Shown: positions 31,816 through 43,553 of the stretch, one piece after another
Layout of the letters: each line of letters opens with the position of its first letter
How positions within the stretch are numbered: position 1 is the stretch's first letter
NCBI GenBank assembly: GCA_021234155.1
Contig: JAJEKV010000001.1
Coordinates: forward strand, 36,686,826-36,750,825
Length of the DNA stretch: 64,000 bases
Reading direction: 5' to 3'
Source: Isoetes taiwanensis
Taxonomy: Eukaryota > Streptophyta > Lycopodiopsida > Isoetales > Isoetaceae
Program-made: the position numbers and the translations under genes
The notes under the pieces: model-generated
Told to the model about the DNA's origin: nothing
The model's input: only the letters and a program-made list of their open reading frames with translations
Databases searched by the model: none

Positions 31816-32608
31816 AGTTGCCCAACAAGATCATATGTTGCTTATCTAATCCAACGTTTTTTATATATTTGATAGCAGCCAACTTAATATGTCAAGCCAT
31901 TGTGAAGCTAGTTTTATGCTAAACGCATTGAACGTACAAATCACACCACCATATAATATAAGACTCCCATACTCATATAGCGGCTAATGAAATCTAGCGA
32001 CGACAAAGAAACCTATTAGCAGCAGGGCTTTTGACCTAAGTTCTGGCGTGAATGAAGATAATATTTCTACCCCCCTCAACAATACCACCAAACAATGGCT
32101 TGCTCCTCAAAAGTACCCCAATATCTTCTCTCTTCGTGTCCCCCCCCCCTCCCCCTCCTTTTTTTTTGGGAGCCAAATTCATGTCTTTTGGCATAATGGT
32201 GACTCGTTGTGGCCGAATTAGGGTATTTATGGCCATTTGCAACAACCAGCTTTATTTATAATGACCCTAAAAGTATTCAAATACTAAAATGTTCAATGCT
32301 TCTTAGGTTATTTATTGTGGATTTGCGCCATATTCCATTGGGAAGTCTGGTTTGGCCGATTCTTCGACTTGTTCCTAGTGGGATATTGAGTTCATGCACA
32401 AATTTTCACCCAAATTTACTAGAATTCCTGAATTCTATTATTCATATTCTTTAATCTAACTTAATTTAATGACGACCTTACTCGTGGAAATTTTTTTCCA
32501 CTTTTCGAGGTTCAGTATTGGGATTTGCACCCCAACTTTTTACTAGGCCAATTAGTTTTCTATCATAAGATGATGGCCAGTGCTTGGTCATGGTCAACCA
32601 AGATCATT

Positions 32609-32620
32609 GCTCCGATACCA
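32609..32620 (-). promoter_or_regulatory. Primer-binding site next to LTR family A
   Basis: On the minus strand TGGTATCGGAGC, one base different from the tRNA-iMet complement TGGTATCAGAGC, one base after the LTR end GGAGCATCACA. It fixes the sense strand of LTR family A as minus for the adjoining copy. Confidence 0.6.
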
Positions 32621-32621
32621 T

Positions 32622-33530
32622 TGTGATGCTCCTTGTGCTATATACGGCAGCCCGTGGTATACAACGAAGGACCTTCCCCATCCAGCAGCTACCCATCATA
32701 TGGGCCCTCTAACTCACGTCTAGGGTGGCCAGACTATCGAGTAGAAGATACAGAGGTGTCATTCCATCCCATCCTCTAGGGGTTCCTATGTCAGCAGAAG
32801 CAAAACATATAAACATAAGCACTAGCAATAACATAACAACAATAAACTACCCCGTAGGGTGGTGATAATCTATCCATCCATGTCACCGAATACAACAATA
32901 CATTGAATAGAGGCTCCTACCTAGGGCTCAGACTCAAGGGGGAGTCGACTGATGGCTGGGGGCCTCCAGATAGAACAGACCGAGTTATAGCAATGACTTG
33001 GGCTGGCAATAGACAATGGCTAGGGTTGACCACTCCATCCCCACTCCTGTGCATGCTTTGCAGATAGGCTAAATCAGGCTCTGTCGTGACTGTAACCTGC
33101 CGGAGACGTAATCCCATGGTATCACCCAATGAGACTACTTCGGGTTGCATCTCCCCGATTCGATGAGGTAGGAAGGGTTACATCTCCCCTTCCCGGAGTG
33201 CAATGTCTCCATGGGTGGCTAGAGGATCGTGGCGATACATGTCCATACCCGACTGAACACCCCAAAACAAGGGCCAGGCTGACACCTGCAGCTCTTGAGA
33301 GTCAGGGCGACACCATTGACCCACGAAGTGTCGGACCCATACCCGGCCCACACTAAGTGACTGACTATGAGCCTAGCCTGCTATGGGTCCCCAGTAGCCG
33401 CGCTCAGCAGGGACCTCCCTCCACTTTGCCACTGACCCCATTATGTGGTTGCTTAGTCACTCCATAGACTCCGTAGCCAGGTGGGCTCTATGCACAGGCA
33501 TATTACACACTTGAATTGACGATGAAGCAA
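32622..33530 (-). mobile_element. LTR family A, 5' LTR remnant of a minus-strand element
   Basis: Begins TGTGATGCTCC at 32,622 (inverse of the family end GGAGCGTCACA) and is collinear with the inverted solo LTR through GGTTGACCACTCCATC, TTGCATCTCCC, TGTCGGACCCATACCCGGCC and GGTGGGCTCTATGCACAGGC. The rest of the LTR is missing or too diverged. A few dozen bases of internal sequence follow the PBS (down to about 32,520), and then nothing recognisable. Confidence 0.7.
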
Positions 33531-33539
33531 TAACGAAAT

Positions 33540-34570
33540 AAAAATTAACAGTAATCTCCAGCTAGCTAGTTGCACACAACGAAATCTTTGGTACTTGATT
33601 TATATGCAGATGAAGCATCTTCAAAAATAAACTTTGTATACCCTATAAAAGCAACACTGGTGCTACCTAATAAGACATGTAGTAAAAAGATGACATATTA
33701 TTTCTCTCTAAGCCCTAAACAGTTTTATCAAGCCAGATTCATGTCAGTGCAGCATATAAATGCATGACATATTCTTGGTCTTCAAAAATGAGCAAGGTAT
33801 TAATTAATTAACACAAATTGGAAAACATTGTCAAAACATAACTGTATACAACCAGCTGAGAATTGAAAAGAATTATGTTCCTGGTACAATAGTAGGGCAG
33901 ACAAATAATTTTTAGTATTTTTAAAACTGCAGGACACCTTCTCTTATACATCATCCTCCCTTATAAATCAATAACAAAAAATTCATATTACCTTAGACAT
34001 GCAGATAAGCTCTTGAGGAAACAGATCTAGAAAAGTACAAACATGATTAGACAATGACATAAAAAGCATCTTGTGGTGTTTCAAATCAAATTGCCGAATG
34101 ATAAATGAATACATGACAATAGAAATAATGGGGAATCTTGATGAAACAGAAAGAATGCTCATGCACCAACAACTCCACCTCATGCTCCTAAGAAGTCTTC
34201 CTAGCGGGCAGAATTACATCTTAGAGCACATTAGTTGTAAGTAGATCAGGCTAGAAAGATCGCTTTACAATGAATAATGTACTTAAAACCTTTTTTTTAA
34301 AGCATATGACATGTTTGTCATGACAGAAAGTTCACGTGATTCAAGTGAACACCTTGGTACCCACAGAAATAAGTAAGAACTGAAGAAACACAATCATGCC
34401 TGCTAAGTTTTAAAATACTTATTCAAATGCAGTAACAACAAGAAGGAACTGAGTTTTGTCAAAGCGTGTATTTAAATAGCATATGGAAAAAACAAAACGC
34501 ACTTTTGATGCACGTGATGTTTGTCAAGCTGCATGTTGCAGAAGAATTTGATGGTCTACAACTATTGACA
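33540..34570. other. No recognisable gene
   Basis: AT-rich sequence with small random open frames on both strands. No domain, RNA gene or repeat boundary was recognised. Confidence 0.4.
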
Positions 34571-34577
34571 ATATAGG

Positions 34578-34684
34578 AAAGATAGCCTATCCTTGTCAAA
34601 ATAATTTCCAAGTCCCTTTAGGAATATTTTAAAGATAGCCTATCCTTGTCAAAATAATTCCAAGTCCCTTTAGAAATATTTTAA
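34578..34684. repeat. Tandem duplication, 53-bp unit
   Basis: AAAGATAGCCTATCCTTGTC, AAAATAATTTCCAAGTCCCT, TTAGGAATATTTT occurs twice back to back with three small differences. Confidence 0.85.
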
Positions 34685-34904
34685 CAGCTCTATAAAGTTC
34701 TTGAATGAGGATAATCAGAAATAGAACACGATGAGCAACAATCTAAAAAAGAGCAACAAAAAGAACATGAAAGTGGCTGGTTGCCTACATCCAAGCTTGA
34801 AAACCCAAAGATCACAGGCTATCAAAGTCTGGTTATACAAAGGTATATGATTTTAGTGATGATGCGCTTTAGTACTGACATTTATGCTTTTAAATATGCA
34901 GAGA

Positions 34905-36466
34905 TGTGACGTTCCAAGGGAATATACGCCATAAATACGTATATTCCTGGACCCGTCACCATACAAGTCTACAAATGTAGCCTTGTATACCTTGAAGTGG
35001 CAAGGGGCACATATCTAAGTTAATTGTTTAACTTAGATAACCTTAGGATAAGGCCCATTTCCACATGGCCTTATCCTATTGGGCAACCGCCACACGGCCC
35101 CATCCTAGAGGTGCCATGTGGCATCCCATGTGGACCCTCACCTATATTGGCTCAAACCCTAACCCTAGACCCTTTTCCCTGACCCTAGCACCTGAACTCT
35201 CATCTACGCACCCGAAACCCCGTTTCGAGCATCGTTCGTCGTAGCCTAGTCTGCTGCAGCAGCCCCCGAAGTGTGCGCATGATTGTGGAAGGAGCACGAC
35301 CTCGACCACGTCAAGGAGCCATGGAGACGCCAGGGATGGGAGGAAGCGATTCTGGAGCAGGTAGGTGGATTAGAGTTCATAGTAGTTCATCTGGAAGTTA
35401 CCATTCCAGATAGGTTGATATGTTGTATCTAGAGTAGAGCCATCCTAGAACCCTTGTTGAACATCTTGAACCCTAATCAAGGAACCCTAACTGTAAGTTA
35501 GATATGTATGATTAGGTTAAGATGTTCTTATGATATTTATCATGATATGATGTATGTGAAGTTGGTTGATCTTGTTGCTCCTCTTGTTATTGGGAAGGGG
35601 GGTAGAGACCAGGGCCATATGTAGTATGCTCCTAGTGTAGATCCCTTAGTTCCTATTATATGCGGCCTGTGCATAGGAACCCACCGGGCTATGGAGGCTA
35701 TGATGTGATTCAGCACTACATAACGGGGCTAGAGGCAATGCGGAGGGAGGATCCCTGTCGAGTGGGGGCTTCAGGGGATCCCACAGTGGGCTAGACTTAT
35801 GGTCGGTCACTTCGTGTGGGCCGGGCATGGGTCCGACACCTCCTGGGGCAATGGTGCCGCCCTGCCCCTCAAGAGTTGCAAGTGTCAACTTGGCTCTTGT
35901 TTTGGGGGGTTCAGTCGGGTATGAATCGTGTGTCCCACGATTCTCTAGTCGCCCGAGGAGCCTCTAGACCCCGGGAAGGGGAGACGCAACCCTTCCTGCC
36001 TCAACAGGCCAGGGAGATGCAACCTGGAGTAGTCCCGATAGGTGATGCCATGGTTTACGTATCCGGAAGGCTAGAGTCATGCCGAGCCTGATTGAGCCCA
36101 TCTGCAAAGTATGCACAGGAGGGGCGGATGGAGTGGTCAACCCTAGCCATTGTCTATAGCCAGCCCCGCCATTGTTATGACTCGGTCTGCTCTATCTTGA
36201 GGCCTATCCAGTCAGTCGACTTCCTTATGTGTCGGAGCCACGGGTAGGAGCTCTCATGTTTTATGGCATATGACTATGTTCTTTGCACCTATGGATATGT
36301 GGATGAGCTACCCTACGAGGTAGTATGTTGTATTGTATTGCTAGTTCTGACGATGTTTGTGCTTCCGCTGTGATAGGAGCCCATAGGGGTGCGGTCGAAG
36401 GACCGGATGGGGGATTTCCTGCCGAGTGTACGGCCGGGTGCCGTAGGTTTAGCAGGGAGCGTCACA
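34905..36466 (+). mobile_element. Solo LTR of LTR family A (1562 bp)
   Basis: Ends TGTGACGTTCC and GGAGCGTCACA (TG...CA, with an 11-bp imperfect inverted match). It is flanked by a 5-bp target-site duplication AGAGA (34,900-34,904 and 36,467-36,471). No internal retroelement sequence is present, so this is the product of LTR-LTR recombination. Four partial relatives lie at 7.0, 11.5, 23.9 and 32.6 kb. The family's coding region is not identifiable from this window. Confidence 0.88.
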
Positions 36467-36474
36467 AGAGACAA

Positions 36475-37770
36475 TTAATTAGGACATTTATACATGAAAT
36501 GAACACATACATCATAAATAGTTATGTTTACTAACATTGTCTTCAAATTTGATAACATTACATGCTCTGTTGGGACATTTGCAAAGATGGAAAATACCAT
36601 TATTACTCCAAGAACAGAAAATTTATCGACACGATCAAAATGCATAGTATTGTCACGTTCAATATTTTTCATATCGTGTTATTCCTCTGGTAAGACTGAC
36701 CATTGAACCAGTATTCTAAGTCATTGTGATACAATAGAACTAAATTGCTTTCAATTGCAATGTGCTGACAGAATCTAACTGCATAAACAACTAATGTTTT
36801 AGCATGGCTAATGTATGGGCATGCAAAAGCAGCATATTTCCTAAATGCTCTACACCAACACTTGAAAATGTTGCTACTCCACGCTGTCAATATGATCGAT
36901 CTAATCCCTTTTAATGGCATCCTATAATGGTAAGTAGAAAGGCCCTATGTACATAACAAACTGAATTACGTATGGAGAAGATGTTCAAACCTGGAAAATA
37001 CTTTGCAGATCCTTGTCTTTCTATGTGCTAAAGTTATTGTGCCATGTCATGCTGCAATAGAGACAACCCTGCTAATGAAATGAAGATAAACAAATTCTGC
37101 TAATAAAACTTGCAGAATTGAGGTTTAGAGTTCATCATAGGGGTATAGGAATGGATTGACCAGATGTAAGGATGAATCTTTCAATGACGGTAAAAAGACA
37201 ACTCGAGAGGACACAATGACTGTAAAAAGACAAACAATGGTAGTTATTCTTGAGAGGACACAATAAATATGATGAACCCTAAACTTCAATTGTCGTCCTC
37301 ACCATTTTGCTTGACTAACGATATTGTACACCTAAAGCAAACAATGTCTTTTGCCTTGATGCTATAAAAAGGGATAGACAAAAATTATATGCACTTATAA
37401 AAAGAAGATAGACAAAAATCTCATGCACCTATGACTCTCGTGATGTAAATAATCAAAATATTGCGAAAGTTCTAGGCAATAGAGAATATGCTCACTAAAG
37501 AATATGCTTCTTGAATTTCACTATAGAACCACAAAATTCTCAAACCTCCTTTAAAAATTGCTTAGCACTCTCCACATGTTTCTAATACTTCTCCATTGAA
37601 CAAATGCACTATTGCCTAATCTACATCTCAAATGGAACATAAAGCTGGTCTCTACAAATTTCTAGATTGTCGTAGATCCTTTGTTCTTCCTAAGAAGTGC
37701 AACTTCCATCGGGCTAATCAAGAAGGGCGTACCTAAACAACTCTATAGACATATAGAAAAGAGAGCACCC
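36475..37770. other. No recognisable gene
   Basis: AT-rich sequence with small open frames only. Confidence 0.4.
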
Positions 37771-37774
37771 ATGC

Positions 37775-38300
37775 TATATCATCATTGCCGATTGGAAAGC
37801 AGAGAAATTTCCATTCCTAGCAAGTCTTGATGGCGCCTTTGCTTGAACCATGTTCATGACTTCCTTCAAAACTTTTCCCCATTTCATATACCTTGAAGCT
37901 GCAATTGATAATCTGCCGAAACAAAAAAAATCCTTATAAGTGCAGACAAAGTTGTAGTAGGATAGCAAAGGAGGAGCAAAAACCGGTAAGACCTGGACAG
38001 ATTTGGTCGGTAGAATGGGGCACCCAGTATCCAATACTCCATCTTGCCAAGAGGATCTCCGTGTGGGCTGCATTCCATTCCTGAAACATGCATTAGAGAA
38101 TCTTAATAAAATAGTGGAAAAGAGTACTTCCAAAAGATGAGGCAAGGAAATGCTTATTGATGCGATTCAGTACTGCCATAGCCTATAGCTGCTCTAATTT
38201 TCGAAGCCTAAAAGTTTATTGTTACCTTCAAAGGACTCTCGAAAAGAAGGACGCAATTCATTAAGGCAATCCTGGATGAATGCAGTGCCCATAATCACTA
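37775..38300 (-). other. Possible exon fragments of an unrecognised host gene
   Basis: Reading down the minus strand: GTAFIQDCLNELRPSFRESF (about 38,285-38,226), ending at a GTAACA donor; then after TGCATGTTTCAG an open block at 38,080 downward; then after TTTCGGCAG (about 37,915) LSIAASRYMKWGKVLKEVMN, MVQAKAPSRLARNGNFSAF. Splice-like borders and protein-like composition suggest exons, but the phases do not join cleanly and no family comes to mind. Confidence 0.25.
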
Positions 38301-38712
38301 GAGGTATGTCATATTAGAGTAGAATGGGACTTCGAAGATTGCATGAATTTTAACATCTTCGACAAGCTCAATTCAGAGTAACTTTCTCGTGTCAGTGTGT
38401 CGGTGATGTAGTAAGCTACGCCCATATATGAAACACATAAGACATGAACATGATTGTAGCTTCTTTTATCACAACAAAATAGTTGCCTGCATACATATGC
38501 TGGATTTTGGCAACAGACATGTTTTGGCAACAGACATGCTATGTAAATAGAACAAAAAAGTACATAGAAGTAACAAAAAGTAAGAAGTAACATGTAAATA
38601 GAACAAAAAAGTACATAGAAGTAACAAAAAGTAAGAAGTAACAGGTAAGAGGTAAAATTATAGGATATTACAAATATAATAATGACAAGCCTTTGTATAT
38701 ATATAGAGCCTT

Positions 38713-38910
38713 ATGTTTTTTGGGTTGCCCTTAAGGGGGCAAGCCTTGGTTCATGTGGGTTTGTGGCATATTTCAAGTATATGTCGATATATTCTAAGTA
38801 TATGCCGATATATTCTTGGAATAGGTCAATGACTGCTCCAAACCCATTATTGAGGGTAAATTGGGGGTCATTTTTGTTGCTGAGCAGCCCCTCTGAAACC
38901 GGTTAACTAC
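38713..38910 (+). repeat. Copy of the dispersed palindrome-bearing repeat
   Basis: TTTTTTGGGTTGCCCTTAAG GGGGCAAGCC hairpin (38,722-38,745), then TCATGTGGGTTTGTGGCATA and two AGTATATG-type repeats, ending near AACCGGTTAAC. It matches 62,222-62,400 and, inverted, 1-275. Confidence 0.65.
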
Positions 38911-39140
38911 TGGTGTTCTAATCTGTGCCTCAAAACGCTGCAAAACAGATAGCTTCCTGATCTCCTGCGAAACAGATAGCTTCCTGATCTCCTGATCTTC
39001 AACTCCACGCCTTGGCTTCAAATTTTTACTCTACGATTTCAGAATTTAAAGCGTAGCCTCAACTTAATCCAGTCTCGGAATGCATCTACTGATTTAAACC
39101 TTCAGAATTGAGCGAACCCAAATGAGTAAATCGTCTAGTC

Positions 39141-39445
39141 TGATAAAAGGAATATGACAGTAAAAGAAACCGACTTTGATTGATATCAGATGAAAGAAGA
39201 TACAACACGTTGGCTGAAAGCCAAGAACCAGAGAAAGAACACTTGCAGAAGATAACTAGAAGAACACTTGCAGGAGCTACAGAACCAGAAGAACTCAATG
39301 AATACTTGCTCGTTTTGGTCTTCCTTTTATAGGCCACGCTCTTGAACGGATACTGCTATTTTGGGTAGCAATAAATGAAAAAAGGAATCGAATCAACCCT
39401 AACAACTTTTTTTGTTGCATGCTGATCTGGCTTTGATTCTCAACA
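39141..39445 (-). repeat. 3' LTR of the copia element
   Basis: Ends TGATAAAAGG...TTCTCAACA on the plus strand (TG...CA), preceded by TSD TAGTC. Confidence 0.95.
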
Positions 39446-39462
39446 CCCCCACTCAAAGCACA
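39446..39462 (-). promoter_or_regulatory. Polypurine tract of the copia element
   Basis: On the minus strand GAGTGGGGG ends directly at the 3' LTR; this primes plus-strand DNA synthesis. Confidence 0.75.
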
Positions 39463-39487
39463 GATCAGCTTGTCTCTGTAATGAATA

Positions 39488-42400
39488 TCAGCCCCCACTC
39501 AGAGGCAAGCTGGTAGAGACAAGGCCAACTTTATCAGAGAAGAGAGCCAGTTTGGGAGAGGCCAAGGCTTTAGTGAGCATATCAGCAGGCATAGCATCAG
39601 AGGGACAATAGTGAAGCGTGATGGTAGAATTGGCAACATGGTCACGGAGGAAATGATATCGGAGATCAATGTGCTTGAGTCTGCGATGGTTGACAGGATT
39701 ATGAGCAACGGCAATGGCACCCTGATTATCATTGCTAATGGGAATTTGAAGGGGAATCTGCAGGTGGAGGCTTTCAGCAAAGGTACGGAGCCAAAGGGCT
39801 TCTCGGGTGGCATGGGAGAGACTAATATATTCAGCTTCAGTGGTGGAAAGAGCAATGCATTGCTGTTTGGAACTTGCCCAGGTAATTGCAGATCCGGCAA
39901 GGCAAAATACGTAACCTGAGATGGATTTGCGGTCTGTAGAATCCCCTGCCCAATCTGCATCAGAAAAACCTTGGATGATACTGCCCCCACTGGCTTGGTA
40001 GAGCAGTCCATGATGGAGTGAGCCGGCAAGGTAACGGAGGGTACGTTTGAGTGACATGCAGTGGTTGTGTTTGGGATCATTAAGAAATTGGCTCAGTTTG
40101 CAAATGGGGAAGGCAAGATCAGGACGTGTGGCTTGGGAAGCAAAATTCAGGGATCCAATGATGGAGCGGTAATGATCAGCAAAGTAGACATAATCTGGGG
40201 AACATGAAGGATCAGTGGGAAGTAATTGGCAATTGGGATCGAGTGGAGTGGTGGTAGGATTGCAGTGTAACAATTGGTGACGAGAGAGAATTTGCTGCAG
40301 ATATTTGTGCTGGCTAAGGAATAAGGTCCCTTGAGCTGGGTTGTAATGAATTTGAATACCAAGAAAGTAGTGTGCTTGGCCAAGGTCTTTCATCAAAAAA
40401 TGCATGGAGAGCTGTTGTTTGAGGGCAGGAAGATCAGAGTTAGGATGTGCAAGTATAAGGAGGTCATCCACATAGACAGCAAGAAACACTGGAAAAGGGT
40501 CAGCTTTGAAATAGATGCTGGTATCAGCAGGGCAGACATGGAAATCCAAGGAAGAGAGGACAGATCGAAAAGTATGGTACCATGATCGAGATGCTTGTCG
40601 GAGCCCATAGAGTGCCTTATGAAGCCTGCAGGCTGAGTGAGGAGGAAACGAAAAGCCTTCTGGAGGTTCCACATAAATGTCTTCTTCAAGATTGCCGTGG
40701 AGAAACGCGTTGTGGACATCCATCTGATGGATATGGAATCCATGAAGAGTAGCATATGCAAGAAGTGTTCGAATGGAGGAGAGGCGTGCAACAGGTGCAT
40801 AAGTATCATCAAAATCTATACCTTCAATTTGACTGAAGCTTTTGGCAACAAAGCGGGCTTTGAACCTTTCAACGCTGCCACTTCCAGAATATTTGACTTT
40901 GAAGACCCATCGACTGCCAATGATGTTATGGTTGGAAGGCCGAGGAACAATAGACCATGTGCCGTGTTGTTGAATGGACTGTAATTCTTCTTGCATAGCT
41001 CGCTGCCATGCAGCCTGATGAGGACTACGCATTGCTTCATGATATGTCTTGGGTTCAGGAATGAGATCATCTGCAAGCATGACATAATCAGACGTCCACA
41101 AGGGAGCACGTCTTTGGCGAGTGGGTCTTCCTTCAAGTGAAGTATCAACAGTAGAAGGTTCAGCAAGAGGGGGAGGAGCAGGGTGGGCAATGGGAGATGA
41201 ATCTGTAGGTGGAGGAAGAGGAGGAGTGGAGGGTACTTCAGGAGGAGCGTGTATGGTGTCTGCATCAGGAATGTCAGGCAGAATTTCAATGAGAGAGGCA
41301 GTAGGAAGGGGAAGACCAAGTTGGCATGATTCGGTTTCATTGAAGGCAGCATTAGGACTGATGATGAGCTTATGAGAGGAAAGGTCAAAGAATCGATATG
41401 CTTTGTGTACAGAGCTGTATCCAATAAACATGCATGGCAGTCCCTTGGGATCCATCTTGTGTGCTGGAGTGTGGTGGACGAAAGCTTTGCATCCAAAGAC
41501 TCGCAAGTGCTTGTGAGAGATACGATGACCAGTCCACAATTCTTCAGGAATGGCGTGATCAAGTGCACGATGGGGAGCTAGGTTGATGAGATATGTGGCT
41601 GTGGAGATGGCTTCCCCCCAGAAACGATGGGGAACATGCATAGAGGAGAGAAGAGTGCGTGCCATCTCTAATAAAGTGCGGTTAGCTCTTTCTATGCGGC
41701 CATTTTGTTCAGGGCAATAAGGGGCAGACAGTTCATGATGGATGCCAAATTGGACACAGAGATTGTGGAAAAGGAGAGATGTAAATTCTCCTCCACCGTC
41801 AGTGCGCAGAGTGCGTATGGGAGCAGCAGTGAAAGTCTCATAGCGAATCTTGAATGAGCAGAAAAACTGAAAGGTATCTTTCTTGGTCTTCATCAGATAT
41901 GTAAAAAGCTTGCGGGAGTAATCACCAAGGAGGACGAAAATATACTTGGCACCATTCATGGTGGGATAACGGACAGGACCAATGAGATCAGCATGGATGA
42001 GCTCAAGGCGGGTTGATGCGCGAGAAGGAGATAAAGGAAAAATGGCACGAGTAACTTTGCATTGGAGGCAAGCATTGCAAGGCTGTGTGGATTTGGGAAG
42101 AGAAATGAGGTGGCCGGATTTGACAAGGTATTGGATGCGAGTGGAGTTCAAATGGCCAAGTCGGTGATGCCAAAGAGCAAAGGATCCAAGATCTGAGCTG
42201 AGGAAAGCATGTTCTTCCAACTGAAGATGGTAAAGGTTGCCAGATCGTTCACCAACAAGAAGATTTCGGTGATGGTTGTCAAGAATATGACAGCGATTCT
42301 TATGAAATTCCACCTTGAAACCTGCATCTGTTATCTGACTTATAGAGATCAAATTCTTGGTTAGTCCAGGAACATGTAATACAGTGCGAATATGTGCCTT

Positions 42401-42841
42401 GGAGCCATTTGGAAGCAGGAAGGAAACAGTACCAATGCCAATCCCTGGTTGATGTGAATCATCACCTAGACGCACTATCCTTGGTGGTGAGAGCAGCTCA
42501 TAAGAGATAAAGTAATGCTGATATGGAGTCATATGTGAGGTTGCACCTGAATCGAGATACCAGGAGGTATCATTGCGCGCAGAGTTGAGAGAACTGTCAC
42601 TTGAAAAGAGATATTCAGGTTCTGCATTTGGAATGGTCAGGATATCTGCAATAGTGAGATTGCTGCGCTCTTCTTGGGGAGGTTTGTGAGAAGCAGGTGC
42701 AGTACGGATAATAGGTTGGTGATGAATTGGAGCAGATGGAGAATGAATGGGTTGTTGATGGGGAGGAGTGGGCAACAATGGTGTGGTGATAACAGTAGAA
42801 CACTCTTTAGCATAATGTCCAAAGAGTTGACAACCGTCCAA
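39488..42841 (-). CDS. Copia Pol: protease, integrase, reverse transcriptase, RNase H
   Basis: 1117 open codons, with no ATG needed at its upper end because it continues the gag frame. Order by residue: zinc-knuckle second half (GHYAKEC, 8-14), protease WYLDSGATSHM with Asp97, GAG-pre-integrase with HHRLGHLN (225-232) and CxxC (255-258), and integrase core with Asp284, Asp348 and Glu384 (the D(35)E spacing of active enzymes). RT follows with MDVHNAFLHG and catalytic YVDD (790-793), then RNase H with DADWAGDSTDRKSISGY. All catalytic residues are present and there is no internal stop. It is expressed only through gag-pol fusion, which is interrupted by the 19-bp duplication at 42,817-42,853. 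Confidence 0.93.
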   Translation of the reverse strand: MDGCQLFGHYAKECSTVITTPLLPTPPHQQPIHSPSAPIHHQPIIRTAPASHKPPQEERSNLTIADILTIPNAEPEYLFSSDSSLNSARNDTSWYLDSGATSHMTPYQHYFISYELLSPPRIVRLGDDSHQPGIGIGTVSFLLPNGSKAHIRTVLHVPGLTKNLISISQITDAGFKVEFHKNRCHILDNHHRNLLVGERSGNLYHLQLEEHAFLSSDLGSFALWHHRLGHLNSTRIQYLVKSGHLISLPKSTQPCNACLQCKVTRAIFPLSPSRASTRLELIHADLIGPVRYPTMNGAKYIFVLLGDYSRKLFTYLMKTKKDTFQFFCSFKIRYETFTAAPIRTLRTDGGGEFTSLLFHNLCVQFGIHHELSAPYCPEQNGRIERANRTLLEMARTLLSSMHVPHRFWGEAISTATYLINLAPHRALDHAIPEELWTGHRISHKHLRVFGCKAFVHHTPAHKMDPKGLPCMFIGYSSVHKAYRFFDLSSHKLIISPNAAFNETESCQLGLPLPTASLIEILPDIPDADTIHAPPEVPSTPPLPPPTDSSPIAHPAPPPLAEPSTVDTSLEGRPTRQRRAPLWTSDYVMLADDLIPEPKTYHEAMRSPHQAAWQRAMQEELQSIQQHGTWSIVPRPSNHNIIGSRWVFKVKYSGSGSVERFKARFVAKSFSQIEGIDFDDTYAPVARLSSIRTLLAYATLHGFHIHQMDVHNAFLHGNLEEDIYVEPPEGFSFPPHSACRLHKALYGLRQASRSWYHTFRSVLSSLDFHVCPADTSIYFKADPFPVFLAVYVDDLLILAHPNSDLPALKQQLSMHFLMKDLGQAHYFLGIQIHYNPAQGTLFLSQHKYLQQILSRHQLLHCNPTTTPLDPNCQLLPTDPSCSPDYVYFADHYRSIIGSLNFASQATRPDLAFPICKLSQFLNDPKHNHCMSLKRTLRYLAGSLHHGLLYQASGGSIIQGFSDADWAGDSTDRKSISGYVFCLAGSAITWASSKQQCIALSTTEAEYISLSHATREALWLRTFAESLHLQIPLQIPISNDNQGAIAVAHNPVNHRRLKHIDLRYHFLRDHVANSTITLHYCPSDAMPADMLTKALASPKLALFSDKVGLVSTSLPLSGG

Positions 42842-43553
42842 AGAGTTGACAACGATAACACTGGATTTTGGATTTGTCTACTCTTGGCCTGCGTGGATGG
42901 GAGGAGTTTGAGGAATTGGGATGCGGCTTCTTGGCATTTGCAAATTGCAAGGAGTCTTCTTGCTTAGATGGGATCTTGGTCTTGCGCAGAGACTCCAGTC
43001 TGATGCGATCTATGGTGTCTTCAAAATTGAATTCCTCAACCTTGCCTTCAAGAAAAGTGATGAGACTGCTGTAAGAATTAGGCATACTATTCAATAGTAT
43101 ACAGACCTTTTCATCTTCAGAAATAGAAGCTCCCGTGGCTGCTAAATCATCCAAAATATCTTTCATATTTCTGATGTGAGCATCAACATCATCCCCTTCA
43201 TGCATCTCAAGATCATGCAACTTTTTGCGAAGGAGAACTCGATTAACTGCTGTAGCAGATGCATATCGCTTGGTCAGAATTGCCCAAGCTTCTCTTGCAG
43301 TAGCAACATCTTTGACCAACTTAGCTGCAGAGTCCCCAAGACTGCTGCAAATAAGTATTCGGGCCTTGAGATCCCGACCTCCATCAACGGCTGGGGCATC
43401 ATCATGGCCTTGCACACTTTCATCACCATCATCACCAAGATTTTCTTCAGAATTCTTGGGATCCACCAGATGCCAGAGATCCTTATCCTGAAGAATCATC
43501 TGCATCCGCCATTTCCAAAGATGGAAGTTCTTGCCATCGAATCTTTCCATCAT
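42807..43553 (-). CDS. Copia Gag, C-terminus frameshifted by a 19-bp duplication
   Basis: ATG at 43,551-43,553 (MMERFDGKNFHLWKWRMQMI). It has the UBN2-type gag core (ARILICSSLGDSAAKLVK, AREAWAILTKRYASATAVNR, LHDLEMHEGDDVDAHIRNMK) and a basic linker, then QCYRCQLFG, the first half of a CX2CX4HX4C RNA-binding knuckle. An 18-bp sequence at 42,817-42,834 is repeated at 42,836-42,853, giving a 19-bp insertion that shifts the frame and ends the protein at 42,807. Everything else appears intact, so this looks like a young, recently disabled copy. Confidence 0.9.
   Translation of the reverse strand: MMERFDGKNFHLWKWRMQMILQDKDLWHLVDPKNSEENLGDDGDESVQGHDDAPAVDGGRDLKARILICSSLGDSAAKLVKDVATAREAWAILTKRYASATAVNRVLLRKKLHDLEMHEGDDVDAHIRNMKDILDDLAATGASISEDEKVCILLNSMPNSYSSLITFLEGKVEEFNFEDTIDRIRLESLRKTKIPSKQEDSLQFANAKKPHPNSSNSSHPRRPRVDKSKIQCYRCQLFGRLSTLWTLC

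Noticed and set aside
34905-36466. DNA transposon, because the ends look like an 11-bp inverted repeat
   Set aside because: TG...CA ends, a 5-bp TSD and a relative adjoining a tRNA PBS at 32,609-32,620 identify it as an LTR.
39499-40080. Long ORFs in other frames of the copia element (also 40,816-41,568 and 39,611-39,919)
   Set aside because: Shadows of the intact pol frame, which contains all the catalytic motifs.
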